64,000 bases of DNA from Lucifuga dentata (GCA_014773175.1 VXCM01000792.1:124001-188000), one strand, 5' to 3'. Positions 22,686 through 36,198 are shown, counted from the first letter of the stretch. Numbers and translations: made by a program. Notes: a model not told the origin generated them from the letters alone.

Positions 22686-23222
22686 CCGGTGTAACAGCCC
22701 AAGATATAGCCCCTGCCCAGATTATCCCTGAGGTTAAAGTGGGCGAGCCCGTTTTATACCTCGGGTATATTCTGGGCGAGTCCAGTTTATACTCCGGGGT
22801 GTTATTTATGCTAGGCTATTTCATACCCCCCAAGGCCAGATTATACCCCCCCAGACTCAATCAAGGATACATAGGTTTTTGGTTTTATTTCACAGACTTT
22901 CACTTTCACACACTAACCCTAACCCTAACTCTAACCCTGATGACACAACCTTATAATTTATATTTAAAAAAAAGTATATGCTGCAGTGACATGTTATTTT
23001 TAAAATTATGATGGAAAGAAACTCTGAACATCGAAATACGGACTAATTTATGAAAAACACAAGGGGGTATAATCTGGACTAGTGGGGTATAGTCTGGCCT
23101 AGATCAAAATATTCCCCGGGGTATAAACCAACCTGGGCTATTTTAAACCCTGGGGTATATATTATAGCCAGACTATACCCGGGTGTAGTTTGGCAAGGGC
23201 TTAATCTGGCCTGCTACACCGG
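22686..23222. mobile_element. Inverted-repeat element built of TATACCCC/GGGGTATA motifs
   Basis: Begins CCGGTGTAACAGCCCA and ends TGGCCTGCTACACCGG, imperfect terminal inverted repeats of about 16 bp. The left half carries at least four TATACCYC-type motifs; the right half carries GGGGTATA-type motifs in the opposite orientation, several joined to AATCTGG or AGTCTGG. A CTAACC tract (22913-22938) sits between. No transposase frame is present. Subterminal motif repeats of this kind are known from hAT elements, but no clear target-site duplication was found, so the superfamily is open. Confidence 0.6.
22913..22938. repeat. Short telomere-like (CTAACC)n tract
   Basis: Four CTAACC hexamers, one with CTAACT, inside the inverted-repeat element. 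It is far too short to show a chromosome fusion. Confidence 0.7.
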
Positions 23223-23654
23223 CTTGATTTGTGCTGTTTTTTATGCTTCGGTGAAAAAAAAANAAAAAAAAAAAAAAAAAAAAACTTTTGCTGAATGTGA
23301 AAATTTCACACAAAACAGAAAGAAAGCTCCTGTGTATGAATTTGAGCCTGAACCCTTGTTGGTGCTGAAGTTAGATGTATCCTTTGATCCATCACACAGA
23401 GGTGGTAAAGCACAGTAATAGAGACTTTTAGATGTATAAGGTCACTTATTTTGCCTAAATTACAAACACATGATATGATGATTGACTGCAGCATTTAAGG
23501 CGTTTACGTTAAAGGCGTTTGGTGACAGGGTGTGTTTTCCCCGGAGCGCAATAGTCTAAACTTCAGCAGCTCATCCACTGTGAACCAGCAACCAAGCAAC
23601 AAAAGACCAATCTGTTAGACCAATAAATGAGCAGTCAGGTGAGTGGGTGAGTGA

Positions 23655-23691
<37 letters not shown>

Positions 23692-23788
23692 TCCAAGCAG
23701 TAAATGAACACTCTCTCTATCTCTCATCTATCAAAGGCTTGACACGGGAGCAGCTGTGAGACTGCGCATACACACACACCCCCGCACG

Positions 23789-23824
<36 letters not shown>

Positions 23825-24049
23825 CATCCTCTCCACTTCTTTAGCAATTTGGGATAATTAGCCTCCTATACAATGTCCGCCTGTGATCCCCAGGGTTTCT
23901 CTATGTGTGTGTGTGTGTGTGTGTGGGTGGGTGGGTGGGTGTCTGCTAAGGATCAGCTGTGTTAAGCGTCCCGTGACATCTAAACTTCTAATTCATTGCT
24001 ACATTAACGGCATTGATTAACATACTATTATACCCCCCCCCCCCCCCCN

Positions 24050-24081
<32 letters not shown>

Positions 24082-24390
24082 CACTCACACATATCTGGGG
24101 AATCCCTACTAAACCCATTCTATGATGGTTCATGCTCAGGTTTTTATTTTTTGTGTGTGGAAGAACACACAAACTGAACACTTCAGACTGACATGTTAAA
24201 GGTTAGCATGTCTTTGTATGTGCTCAAGATGCAGCACGTCTTCTTCACATAATGAGAATCAATACAGTTTTCATGATGTTGTTTTGTGCATCAAATTCAA
24301 AATTCTGCTTAGTACATGGCCCAAATGATGCTGATGACTAGTTTGCCACAATAACATGTATGTCATTGTTCCATGTTACTTAGTTAAACT
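23223..24390. other. Non-coding stretch with microsatellites
   Basis: A-run with N at 23263, (GT)n at about 23660-23690, (CA)n at 23792-23821, (GT)n at about 23903-23925 and a C16/N/(CA)n block at 24033-24073. No gene was seen. Confidence 0.6.
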
Positions 24391-25100
24391 TACCGTATAT
24401 ACTTGAGTATAAGCCAATCTCGTATATAAGCCGACCCCCTGATGTTGTTCCATCAGTTTATTTGTTTAGCAAATTGCCTGTTTTTCTGGGTATTGTCATA
24501 GAATTCCTGTGATTTTCTGAAAATAATCCACCTACAGGTACAGGTAAACAGCTGATTACCGTAACTGACATTAGCTGACATTAACTTTTCCAGACTCCTC
24601 TTCCTCGTCTGAATCGTCATACAGTTCATTCCAGTCCTGCTCTGTGTAATGGTCTTGAAACCAGAGTCATACGATGCTCTTTTCCTCTTCTGAGTCCATG
24701 TCATTTCCATTGTGTTGTATCTTACCTCAAGATTCTTACTAAAAAAGCAGAAAATGTGATGTTGAGTGAGACTACCAAACAACGTTACTGTACCAGTATA
24801 TGAAACAGCACTTTTATAAGGTCGTCTCTGATTGCCCCATTCTTTTGTCTTTGACCAATCATAACAGCGCTTACTGGCTGCTGCAAAATGTGCTGGGTAA
24901 GATGTTTTGTCAGGAAATATCTCATTCTAAGGTATGATTTAAACTATTTTCCATGGGTAGTGGTAATGGGTAGTATTTCCACCCCTGGAAATTTCGTTCT
25001 CTGGGATCAAATTTGAATTTCTCGTGTATAAGCCAACCCCTCGATTTGCTTTGTGAAATTTGGTAATAAAAACTCGGCTCACACTCAAGTATATAAGGTA
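24391..25100 (-). mobile_element. Internally deleted Tc1/mariner-pogo-type element
   Basis: Terminal inverted repeats read TACCGTATATACTTGAGTAT at the left and, inverted, TACCTTATATACTTGAGTGT at the right, consistent with a TA target site. On the minus strand about 24720-24645 encodes KRKRASYDSGFK, resembling the N-terminus of pogo-like transposases. A +1 frame directly downstream encodes DHYTEQDWNELYDDSDEEEE and ends VNVS-stop, an acidic C-terminal tail. I infer that the transposase core was deleted, joining start and end. The element is non-autonomous; superfamily assignment is moderate. Confidence 0.65.
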
Positions 25101-25884
25101 TTCCTGTTTTGATTTTGACCATTTATACTATTGCTTCTGATCAGTGTAGTGAGCACTCTCAACCAAACCAAGAGGAAATGAAACACAAGAAACAACTCAT
25201 TCACTGGGACCAGAGCAACATGAAAGTTTGAACCTAGTCGACAGTAAAAGAATTTTCAATGTCATGCCACTTGTAAAATGTGTATGACTCATAAAATGTT
25301 TATGTTACACCTTTACTTTACCTTTGGGTTATAGACTAAAACATTTACAAAAATGGCTGGCTACAACAGTGTTTAAATGGCACTGCTCTGCAAGGGCTGA
25401 TGAGCCTGACACATCGGAGGTAAGCAATGCCTGTAATCTTTTTGTGGAAGTAATTTAATTCCTGGTGTGTTTTTGCACATCAACTGCGTTCATTTGACTT
25501 CCAAAGGGCAAACTAGCCAGACTGCAGTTGAAGTTAGATGCTTCTCTTCTCTGCAAGGCTCAAAACTTAGCAATTTAGCATGAAATTGAGATGTGATAGT
25601 AAATGGGTCAAATTGGTCAAATGGTATCACTTATATAGACCTATATAAGGTTTTTCTGCATTCAGTCAGGTTTTTCCAAAATGAAATATGAAATTATTCA
25701 ATTGTTCTTGCACAGTAAATGAGATATGACATTTAAGCTAAATATAAAACTTCTATCTCAAACACTGACACGTCGTCGGTTTAATAGCCAAACGTGATTA
25801 CACAGCAGAACAGAACAGAAACCATCTCTGTGTGTTTCTGTTTCATCTTAGAACTAGTAACCAAGAAGTACAGAAAGACACAGA

Positions 25885-25916
<32 letters not shown>

Positions 25917-26048
25917 ATGTTTTTGTGTGTTCTTCAAAAGAGAAATGTGTGTTCCTGTAAGACAGAAAGATAATGATGTATAACTGTTTCTCTCTTTGCT
26001 GCTATTGAGCTCGTTGTCCTACTGTGACAAGAGCCAGGTGCTGGTGGA
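25101..26048. other. Non-coding stretch
   Basis: Plain AT-rich sequence with a (GA)n tract at about 25890-25916. No gene was recognised. Confidence 0.5.
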
Positions 26049-26049
26049 A

Positions 26050-26064
26050 GAGAGAGAGAGAGAN

Positions 26065-26122
<58 letters not shown>

Positions 26123-26320
26123 AGCAGCAAATCAATAACATCTTGATTGGAGTTGATTACACTCATCATTCCCTCTCTTCCTCTATATGTATGTGTGTGG
26201 ATGTTATTTTTTGTCATCACAATCTCCTCTAATCTGCTCCTCTCCTTACAGTCTTTCCAATCGCACGCACGCACACGCACACATACACGCAACACACACA
26301 CACACACACACACACACACA
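26050..26320. repeat. (GA)n and (CA)n microsatellites
   Basis: GA tract 26050-26117 with an N at 26064, and CA tract about 26290-26320 ending at an N (26321). The sequence between them shows no gene. Confidence 0.9.
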
Positions 26321-28100
26321 NTGACATTGTTATAATGATGACAAGTAATGTTATGACACACACACACAGAGCAGTTTCTCTCTTTCGTAAAACACACATC
26401 TAAGATATATGTGTCAGCTTTCATCCCACCTCTTTTTTGCAATGTATAAGCTACTACACGTATAGAAACAAATGTACATACACACTATCTCTTATTGTCT
26501 GTATAAAAAAAAATAAAGCAATAGAGGCCATTGTATTTCATTGACCCGTCCATAAAAGAAGTATTTCCTTTCCCCTCCTTAGGTCCTTTCTCTTCTGTCT
26601 TTCACCTCTAACAGCATCCGGTTATCTTTTATGTTTCTTTGGTCTGTGACTCTTCCTGTTTCTCCATAAATAAGGCTGACACAAAGAGATGCAAAAGAGA
26701 TGGAGAAAGGGAGGTGAAGAGAAAGACAGACAGACGAAATAAGAGATAGGAAGACAGAGGGCTCCACTTCTGTGATCTCTGTGTGAAGCTGATCCTGGCT
26801 TGGCCCAATTCTTTACCTCCCTCCATCTCTCACTTCTGTTTTTTTTTTCATTCTTTCATATGTCCTGCTAAAGGTTGAATCATTTGAAAATGCTAAGATC
26901 AGATCTGTATTTCATTATCAGTTGTGTAGGATTTTCTCCCATCTTACCTTTCTGTCATTTTTCTACCATTCTCCTCTCTCTTAGCAGTCGTGATCCCGCT
27001 GACGTGACATCACAGCCCACAATTACTGTCACATCTGACAAAAGATTAAACAGAGGTTGGGTGATGTGATAAACGATTAAGTAGTGATCTAATTTTAATC
27101 AAAGGAAAGAACTGGAATATGTCTGCAACAAGTTTCAATAGTCTTTGATGAGCTGATTCAAAGCTGAATCAAGCACTTCACAGGTGTTTGAGGGATGATT
27201 GCTTTCAGTAGGTTTAGTACTTTAACACTGGACCAAATAGTGCTGTGTTTTTCATTCAGTTTGACCCCAATTTGCCAAGAGATGAAAAGGGGAGGTCTGG
27301 GTGGGTGTTGGGTGTACACAGTGCAGGACTCTGGCAGCAAAAACGAATGATTCACGCTCCTAAAGACAAGATTGAGAATCCATTTTTCATTTATCCCTGA
27401 CCGTCATTTTTTCCTAAACCTAACCAAATACTTTTAGCTGCCTAACCTTAACCACTGAATCATGCTTTACTTTTGGATATGGTAGGAAAATAAAATTAAA
27501 ACCACTGACAGTATGCATTTTTCAGATTGCAAATGCTGGTGGTCTATAGATTAACCACTCCTATGTATGTTCCACCAAGATAATAAGACTCATGATGCAT
27601 TACTGAGCTCAAATTGGCTGTAAAGAAAGCATCATTCTGGACTCTGGATCTCTTTATCTTCTCTTTTTCCATCACTCTACTTCTCTTTCTGCTGAGGGCT
27701 TCTAATTATTGTTGAGCAGCATCCCACAATACACTGCAGGGCTTTCAGAAACTGCTGATAAGCACTGAACACAAAGAGACAGAGAGAGAGAGAGAGAGAA
27801 AGAGGGAAAGAATAACAAGACGGGTGGCTTTATCCTCCATCTTCAAAGCTTTAAATTTTATTCTAAAGTGGCAATGCTGCAGACAGACTCTTCACGAACT
27901 AATGTGGCAGGAGTGTGTGCTTAAGTCAAATATCGGTAAACACACCTTCCTTCCCACGTTTATGCATTTCTCCGCCTTCTCTGTGTTTGACCTTGTTGCT
28001 GCACAGCCTGAGGAGGGGGATGGGGGGTAAGAAAGAGTGACTGGGGCTGGCCATCAAATCTCCTTCTGTTAACAAGCTGTCATCTCCAGACTGGAGTTCC

Positions 28101-28133
<33 letters not shown>

Positions 28134-29290
28134 GCTTATTGACCGAAGGGATCTACACGCATCTTGAGTTCATGTGCTTTTGACCTGCTATTCATACTGC
28201 TCGATTATAATGTGGTTTTGTAAGTAACATCAACATTTGGATTTTCAGAGTACTTTTTATTAAGCTTGAAGTCCAACTAATTGCACACTCACACCACACA
28301 TACACACGCACACAGGCAGCTGTCCTGTGAGTCACTGTTTTGACCTTTTCACCTTTATGGTCAGAGGTCTTGGCCAATCAGGAGTCTAAATGTGAGCAGA
28401 AGGAGCAATAGACTCCCTGGACTGTTCATTACGGCTCTGTATATATGTGTGTGTGCATGCATGCATCCATGCATGTGTGCATGTGTGAGAAAGAGAGAGA
28501 GCAGGTTAACAGCCAGTCCATTGGCACCACAGAGACAGACTGAATAGACTCTAATGATTGATTTTATCCTGTTGCCCCCTCCCCCCCCACCTCTCGTATT
28601 TTCTCCCTGTGTGCCTTTCTCTCCATCAAAGCTAAAATCAGACTCCGTCACAGAGAGTATGAGAATGACACAACAGTTGCAGAGCAGATTACGAACACAC
28701 AGTTGAATCAGATCTGAAGATTTTAAATCCTAGTCTGAAGCCACCATAGATTTACTTTTATTCCAGAGTATTCCCACTAGATTTCAAATATTTGGAGAGA
28801 TTGATGAAATCTTTAGATGTGAGGCAACATTTCGGAAAAAAATTACTGCATATTTTTCTATATATTTTTCATCAAAAGTGTGCATACTAAATCCAGTGGT
28901 CGGTTAAATAAAAAGCTGACATCGTCTGCTTGCTGAAGCACAAATCATTACTCTGTTAACTGCAGCAAAATTGTGAAAATTGGGGTTACTGTCATGTCCT
29001 TAAAGGATGGAGGCATTTTATACAGCAGTGTTTTCTCAGCTCTTTTTCCACTTAGTGAATCAAGAGATGAGCAGATCTTCACTGGATGTTGTTTTTTAGT
29101 CTAGTTGCTGTTATACTGAGTTGTCATTCTTGCCTGGTAATGATCTCTGGCTTTTATTTTCCAGGCTGAGGTCTATTAGTTCTCCATTTAAAGCCCCAAG
29201 GGGAGGAGACCTCTGTGTGCAGAACTATCAGCAGGGAGCACATCGGAGTCTCTGCAGGTCTGACGGCCGCTGATAAGAGCTGCGTGATTA

Positions 29291-29352
<62 letters not shown>

Positions 29353-31186
29353 TGGTAGTGGTAGTCTATTGTTGAGAGAACAACAGACGTCTGGGTGAGC
29401 ACAGATAGTCAACCATCAAACCAGATTTTACAAAGCTTTTTCCGTAAAATGTGAAAACAAGAAAAAGCAGCCATATAGTGTGTTAATTTGACATAACATG
29501 AAGTGAAGTGAATAATACTAATAAAAAAAAAATCACATAAAAACAACTTGGCATGTAAATCCCCCCCAAAAATGTTAGAAATCAGCTCTCTTGTCAGATA
29601 TCCTTATCAATCTTTGGTGTGTTCAATTTTATTTATTTTTTTTTTTTTAATAATAGTCTCAAATTAATGATATGCTAATAGATATTCTAAAAATGAGCAT
29701 GGTTGCAAAGATTGGGAGTGTCCATCTGTCAATATATAATTTGCAGCTATAAAAAATAGAGGTCTTTATATGTTGTCTGGCGTTATTCTGCGTATTAAAA
29801 TATCTGTTTTAGAAGCAGCAAATTCAAAGGTTGTAATGACCGTGGAAGCTAAAGTTGACTTTTTAAGCCCAGAAGTGGGTTAACTGGTTGAAACTGCCTT
29901 GGCAGGCCTCCCTTACAGGAATTGACCTAAACTGACTTGATAACTGAGCTTTCTGACTAAATTAAACGAGCTGCTGCAGTGCTGAGGCTCAGCTAAGAAA
30001 CGACTCAACCTTAAAACCAAAAGCATGTATTTTTTCAACTTCCCCTTTTTTTCAACTTCCCTGTCTTTATTCCTCGTTTATGCTCTGATCCTCACTCCTG
30101 TTGTCTCTGTCCACGGCTCTGCTCGACCATGTTTTCACAATTTATCCCCCCACCCCCCATTTCCCCTGTACTGGGCCCCTTGTGTCATGGAAGTCCTTTG
30201 TTCCCTGTGTCTTGNCCACCCCCCATTTCCCCTGTACTGGGCCCCTTGTGTCATGGAAGTCCTTTGTTCCCTGTGTCTTGTAACACACACACACACATAC
30301 ACACTGACATCACAGATGGAGTGAGTCAGTATATCTTAGCAGTCTTGCTTTTGATATCGTTGGAGAGCAGACTGACACAATGTGAAGTCAGGGGGACAAT
30401 AAGCATAAAAACACCCTCACACACTCATCACTCTCCTGAATAACAATTTAGCCAGAATTGTCTTGTTTCCAAAAACTCAACATTGCATAGGAAAATAAGT
30501 TAATATTCAACCTGAATGACAAGATTGTTTCATTTGATTGTAAAATATTTCCATATGAACATGTCTTTTTTTTTTTTTTTTTTNTTTTTTTTTTTTTTTT
30601 TATTATTTAGAAAAGTCCTATTTTCTTCAAACAATGAAAAAAACCTGCCAGCATGATGAGATGATTTCAACATGTTGCTAGAGGTGGGAAATAATGAAGT
30701 ATATTTAGCCAAAAACTGTACTTAAGCACAAATTCAGTCCACAGTGGGAGTTTTGTACCTCACTACATTTTTTGACAGCTATCATTTTCCCTTCCTTCCT
30801 TCCTTACTTCCTTCCTTCCTTCCTTGTTCCCAGAAATGAGTGTCAGTAACAACATGGACTAGTATAAAGAAACAATACATCTAATTTTAGAAAATTCTTC
30901 ACAATGGCTGATTTTTATCATTTTTATTGTTCATTTATAGACAATATAGCTTACTAAATGATATCAAATATTATGTGCTCATACCTCAGCAGTAAACGAC
31001 CAGGCGTTCTGGCTGTTCTACATGGTTTTTGGTGATCATGTGCAATACATTTGTCTTAGACTAAAGGAAGCTAAATGAGATCCAGGTCTCTTCTGCTATA
31101 GAGGATATAGTATAACTCAATGAATAACTGCATGGCTCTGCTATTCTGTGACACTTGAATCAGCAGTATTAGACACAAGTGTGTGC

Positions 31187-31197
31187 GCACACACACA

Positions 31198-31253
<56 letters not shown>
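31187..31253. repeat. (CA)n microsatellite
   Basis: One of the longest CA tracts in the window, interrupted once by a T (ACATACAC). Confidence 0.95.
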
Positions 31254-31257
<4 letters not shown>

Positions 31258-31415
31258 GTATCACGGAAAAAGCGAGACAAAAGGATTGGTCGGCACTTGT
31301 GTGTGTATGTGTGTATTTGTGCAAACTTCTATATGATTTTCTCTGTGATCCATTTACTGTCTTAGCTGACCAAGAAATTCCTGTGCAATAACCCACCTTC
31401 CATACAGTGTATATG

Positions 31416-31453
31416 ATTAAAGTGCTATATAAATAAATTGACATTGACATTGG
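31416..31453 (+). mobile_element. Probable LINE 3' terminus
   Basis: AAAGTGCTATATAAATAAAT followed by TGACATTGACATTG matches the typical 3' end of a fish LINE, whose short repeat tail is TGACAT here. Only the last ~40 bases are recognisable. Confidence 0.4.
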
Positions 31454-33562
31454 CAGAATATAATTCAGCTCTATCAGCTGGGTCACATTGTCCCGTATGG
31501 ATGTATCAATTTTCAAGTAGCACGGCCCAAAATGATTTTCGGTTTTTCTCTTGATGCAAAGGTATCCTGACTGTGTATAAAACATTTAAACACTGTCCTT
31601 TGATATATTCTTGTTAAGTTGTAATTCTCGCCTGATATATTCCTATTTCTTTTCCATTTGTTAATATGTCAGCAGATTGTTGTACGTATTGTACCTCTTT
31701 GTTTTATCATCTTGCATAGCATTGTGCATAGCAAGCTTTTGACACGAAACCTACATTTAAAGCTGTATTAATCAAATTTTGGCCACTAGGAGGCAATATT
31801 ACCAACCCACTCAGTCCGTTCACCTGAAGAATCTGACAATTTTTATTCTCCTTTAAGCTCTGGTTTGGTTTCCATGAGCTCCAGAGAAAATTATCTGGAC
31901 TTGACTTTCTTCACCAGTAACTAGTTAACGTTGTTTCTCAGTCATTTCATTGCTAGTTTACAATGCGCTCATTAGAGCTTGTTTACTGCCGATAGTTGTA
32001 TATTGGGGGTTGGTTGGATGAGAAGCAACCACAGAGTGTATTTGCAGACCACAAACCCAAATCAATGACGAAAGAAACCCAAAGCTCTGTAATACTACAG
32101 AGCTGGCAATAATTTTCTGAGTTCACTTGTCACAATGACAGGAATTTGATCGATTATAGGAATAGGAATTTGATAGATTTGTAATTGATGAGATGGCATC
32201 GCTGTATTTTCACATATGGCTTGAACACGACTGACTCTACTGTGACTGTTTACAGACCGTCGAATAAGCTCTCAGTCTGCCTAAATCACCAGGTGCAGGA
32301 CTTGATCCAAAGTTTTGTTGACAATGCTTTGTGCTTAAAAATGTTATGCCAAATTCCTATCTGAGGTTTGTAAGCTGCTGATATGACCTGACCCGATTCA
32401 AACTTTTTTTTTTTTTTTTNTTTTTTTTTTTTTTTATCTCTGAGTCACAGAACCTATTTTATTATTTTGTATAATAACACAGATGGCATTTAAATCTTTG
32501 CCAGCATTACTTTTCCTGCTATCAGTCTCCTCACACTGCTTATATGATTATAGCATGGCTGTTTCAAAATTATGCAAGACTGTTCAAAATGTAATGTAAC
32601 ACAATTTAATTTAATTTAAAAGAGATATACTGTATTATGTTTTTTTTGTTAATGTTCCTTATATTTATATTACTGTGTATGTATTGAATATTGTCAAAGT
32701 TGCAAAATTTTAGGTTCACGTCTATAGAAATGCACTGAGAAAGCCAAAACCACTCCTGAACCCAACTGACTGCCCTGAAAGCTTTGTTTTTGATTAGTCC
32801 TTTACTTCATGTTGTTTACCTCAATGTGTAATATATTTGAATTTATCTGGTTAAACACACCAAGAAAGTATGAGGCTAGCAATGTTTAACCAGTCCCTGC
32901 TAAGCAGTCTGTGGATATTTCCAGCTCAGGCATGACAAAGCTGGCCAATCAGAATAACGCAGACTTTTCAGAATGGGACCTTAAAGAGACAGTACCTAAA
33001 TGGCCTGTTTTCATTCACTGTGCATAGCAGTACTGCAACAAAGGAGAGCAGGAGTGCATCAATGTGTGTTTTTTTGTGTGCATTTAAGCCTCAGAAAGGA
33101 TTACAATAAACCCTTAAATGAAAACAGGAACATGGAAATCTCTATAATATTCCCCCTTTAATTTAATTTAAATTAATTTAATTTACAGCTATTGTTAATT
33201 TATCAAAGACTTCATTTAAGAGATAAAATTTGTCTTAAATGTAATTAATCTACAATAAACAAAGCCAGAAGATAGCTGACAGCGTTTCATTAGGGAATGC
33301 TATGACTCCAAACATATTGTTTCTCACACAAACACAACAACAGCTTAACAAGATAGCACAACAGGTTTAACAAGCAGGTTACATCCTTGCCTCTTGGGCT
33401 GTTAAAAATCTTTGTTTCCATGCCAACAAAACATCGTTAGTTTATAATCCACTAATAACTGTCACCCTTCAACTTTTTCTCCGTCTCTGCTCTGTCCATC
33501 CCTTCCATCTCAGTATCCTATTCTTTCTGTCACTTATTGGTTATCCTTTAATCTCAACCTGC

Positions 33563-33609
<47 letters not shown>

Positions 33610-33729
33610 CAGTTGTCTCTTCATCTTTGTCCTCTCCCTCTTCTTCCTCAATATTTCCCTCTATTCGTCTCAACTTCCTCTCCTCTGCTTCCTTCATTAT
33701 AAAGCTAAGAGGATTTAGTGGTACTGTGA

Positions 33730-33760
<31 letters not shown>

Positions 33761-34408
33761 TGTCCCTAGACTCAATTAACCCTCCAAATCTCTTCCCTGA
33801 ATTGTTGCGCCGTCTTCTGCTCTAAATGAGAGACAATTTAAATGACGAGCTTCGAGCGTGACATTTTCATATTTGCAATTGAAGGCTAAATTGTCCAAAG
33901 TCTCATGAATAAGATCATGTAAACTAATTTTTCCTCATGTAAAGGTCTTCATGTTGACACAGCTGAGACCTGTACTAAAATATTTCTAAATGTAGCTTGA
34001 AATTGAGGTGGAGCTTTAAACCTCACAGCTTTCTGTCTGTTCACCAAAACATCACTGCCCTTCAGAAGTTGCTTTTAACTGCTTGTAGGAATTTGTTATG
34101 TTATTCAATTAAGCAGAAGAGTTATTATTTAATAATATATAAGTAAACCTTAGTAAAACGAGCAGTTTTTATCAATTTAGGAAGATTAGTGGAATCCCTG
34201 TTGTCTTGAATATAGTACGATACAGTTTTCACATTACATACAGTGTTACTCTGCACAGACAGATAATCTTTTCTTTTTTTTTTTGCTTTGATGACAAATT
34301 TCACATAACATTTACCTGACAGAGTATTAAGCAGATTTCTTGAACTGTACCTGTTATTTCATGTGCTTGTAGTTTTCAGCAGCTCAGTTTATTTGAGAGT
34401 AGAAAAAC

Positions 34409-34463
<55 letters not shown>

Positions 34464-34572
34464 NNNNNNNNNNNNNNNNNNNNNNNNNNNNNNNNNNNNN
34501 NNNNNNNNNNNNNNNNNNNNNNNNNNNNNNNNNNNNNNNNNNNNNNNNNNNNNNNNNNNNNNNNNNNNNNNN
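34464..34572. other. Assembly gap of 109 N
   Basis: The gap lies between an A52 run and a (CA)n tract, so it is probably an unresolved low-complexity junction. Confidence 0.99.
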
Positions 34573-36061
34573 CACACACACACACACACACACAAAGTTA
34601 AAGGTGTCTAGGGGTTACTGAAGGTATCAGGTGTAAGCCAGCTGTGAACACAGACTGTTTAATAAGCCTTCTGTTTTTGAATTAATGACCACCTCATAAA
34701 CCTGTCTATCTCTCATTATCTGTCTGTCTACCAATCTATGTGTCTTGCCTGTCTAGAGGCAGTTTTTGCATTCATGAAATCATGCATGAAACCATGCAAT
34801 CATAAAAAAAAATTAAGATGCCATCTAACAAACTGGTGTGGAGGTTTTCCGTGATGTGGCATTTGTGTAAAGAAAAATTAGAAACTATCCAAGATTTAGA
34901 GAAAACTCGATATGCAAATTTCTTTACACGTATTATTTGATGTCCATAAGATTTTTAGAAATGTTTCAGAAAAATAACTTGCCATGGCAGTCATTTTATG
35001 CGTCATTACCTATCAAATTATTTTTTCTCCACTGGCTGACCCATTACCTGCACCGACAGGAAACTATGATGGGTAAAGAATACAGTGGCGATATAAGATG
35101 TTCAGATCACTGGCTTTTGGCACATTTAATATTGTATAAAGAGATAAAAATGAATTTGCAGAGAGCTGGGAACATTGCTTTTTTATAATTTGTGATAAAC
35201 ACAGAATCCAAGAAACACACTTTTGTTGGAAAGAACAAAGGCTTTCATTATTAAACTGGGATTCAAAATGAATCTTCATTGCTGTAAGAAAACTTTCTTA
35301 CACTTCTGAGCAATCTAATTTTCTGATGCTTCTTTAGTCTCCTTCATGCTGAGAGCTATGCTAAGTCTCCCTTTACTGTTACACTTCAAAAACTCAAGTG
35401 AAAGAGATAGATGATACTGTATTACATCATCACAAAAAAATCTTTCTGTTTCTTGTACAAGCACCAGACTGAGGTGTTCCTGGATTATTTCCTAGAGACT
35501 GTTTCCTGAACACCTTAACCTTCCACTCTAATGTATAATATACTATCTTTAATTAATGATCAAGTCATCAGACACTGTTCTGTGCTTTTGTTTAAATGGT
35601 TTCCTATTTCCTCCAATTTGGAATGGATATTTCTCTGATATTGTACTACTGTCTATGTTGCTGCTAAATTCCTCTCTTGACCTCAGGAAGGTGGAGACAC
35701 AGAAGGAGACATCAGACATAGACAGACTAGCCAACAGGAGTCTCTACAGTCCTGCAACAAGAACATGGTTCCACATAAGCTCACCACAAATTAACAATGT
35801 CTATTGTTTTCAACAGATATGAAGCACTCCTGCTTGATGGAACATCACCCTGTAGGTGATGGAGGTAGTGTAAGTGCTTTACCACTTAAATGCATCAATC
35901 ATTGTGCAACCATAACTCACTTGAACCTTTAGTTGAAACTGGATTAGTAAAAAATTTTGATCTTAAATCATCAGAGGGCACTTTATCTCTTCATGGTGGC
36001 CCAAATATACACATGTAGGCCCATTATGTTGGTTACATTATTTAAAAAAAAAAAAAAAAAN

Positions 36062-36198
36062 TTGGTCAATCCAGAACCAATCTAGCAGCACTTTTAAAGT
36101 ACAACAATGTGCCTGTCTTGTACCAAATGGAAGCTACAACTGAGAAAGACACTATTTGTGACTCCAAATTGCTGCTAGATTGGTTCTGGATTGACCAA
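36062..36198. repeat. 29-bp perfect inverted repeat with 79-bp spacer
   Basis: The left arm 36062-36090 starts TTGGTCAATCCAGAACC and ends CTAGCAGCA. The right arm 36170-36198 is its exact complement. The left arm begins right after a single N (36061), so the repeat may extend further. It could be a tiny MITE or a transcribed hairpin. No target-site duplication can be judged because of the N. Confidence 0.85.

Larger units (their letters stand above)
26322..34463. other. Long non-coding region with scattered microsatellites
   Basis: Microsatellites: GA (27780-27800), CA (28106-28132), CA (29291-29350), T-run with N 30584, (TTCC)n (30793-30824), CA (31187-31253), T-run with N 32420, TC (about 33566-33605), GT (33727-33763) and A52 (34412-34463). 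Bases 30216-30280 duplicate 30150-30214 around N 30215 (artefact). Complex, non-repetitive blocks at about 27600-27760 and 29140-29290 could be conserved non-coding elements. A CTCF-like CCACTAGGAGGCA lies at 31783. No exon with recognisable protein content was found. Confidence 0.5.

Noticed and set aside
22913..22938. Interstitial telomere marking a chromosome fusion
   Set aside because: Only four hexamers, one imperfect, and located in the centre of an inverted-repeat element.
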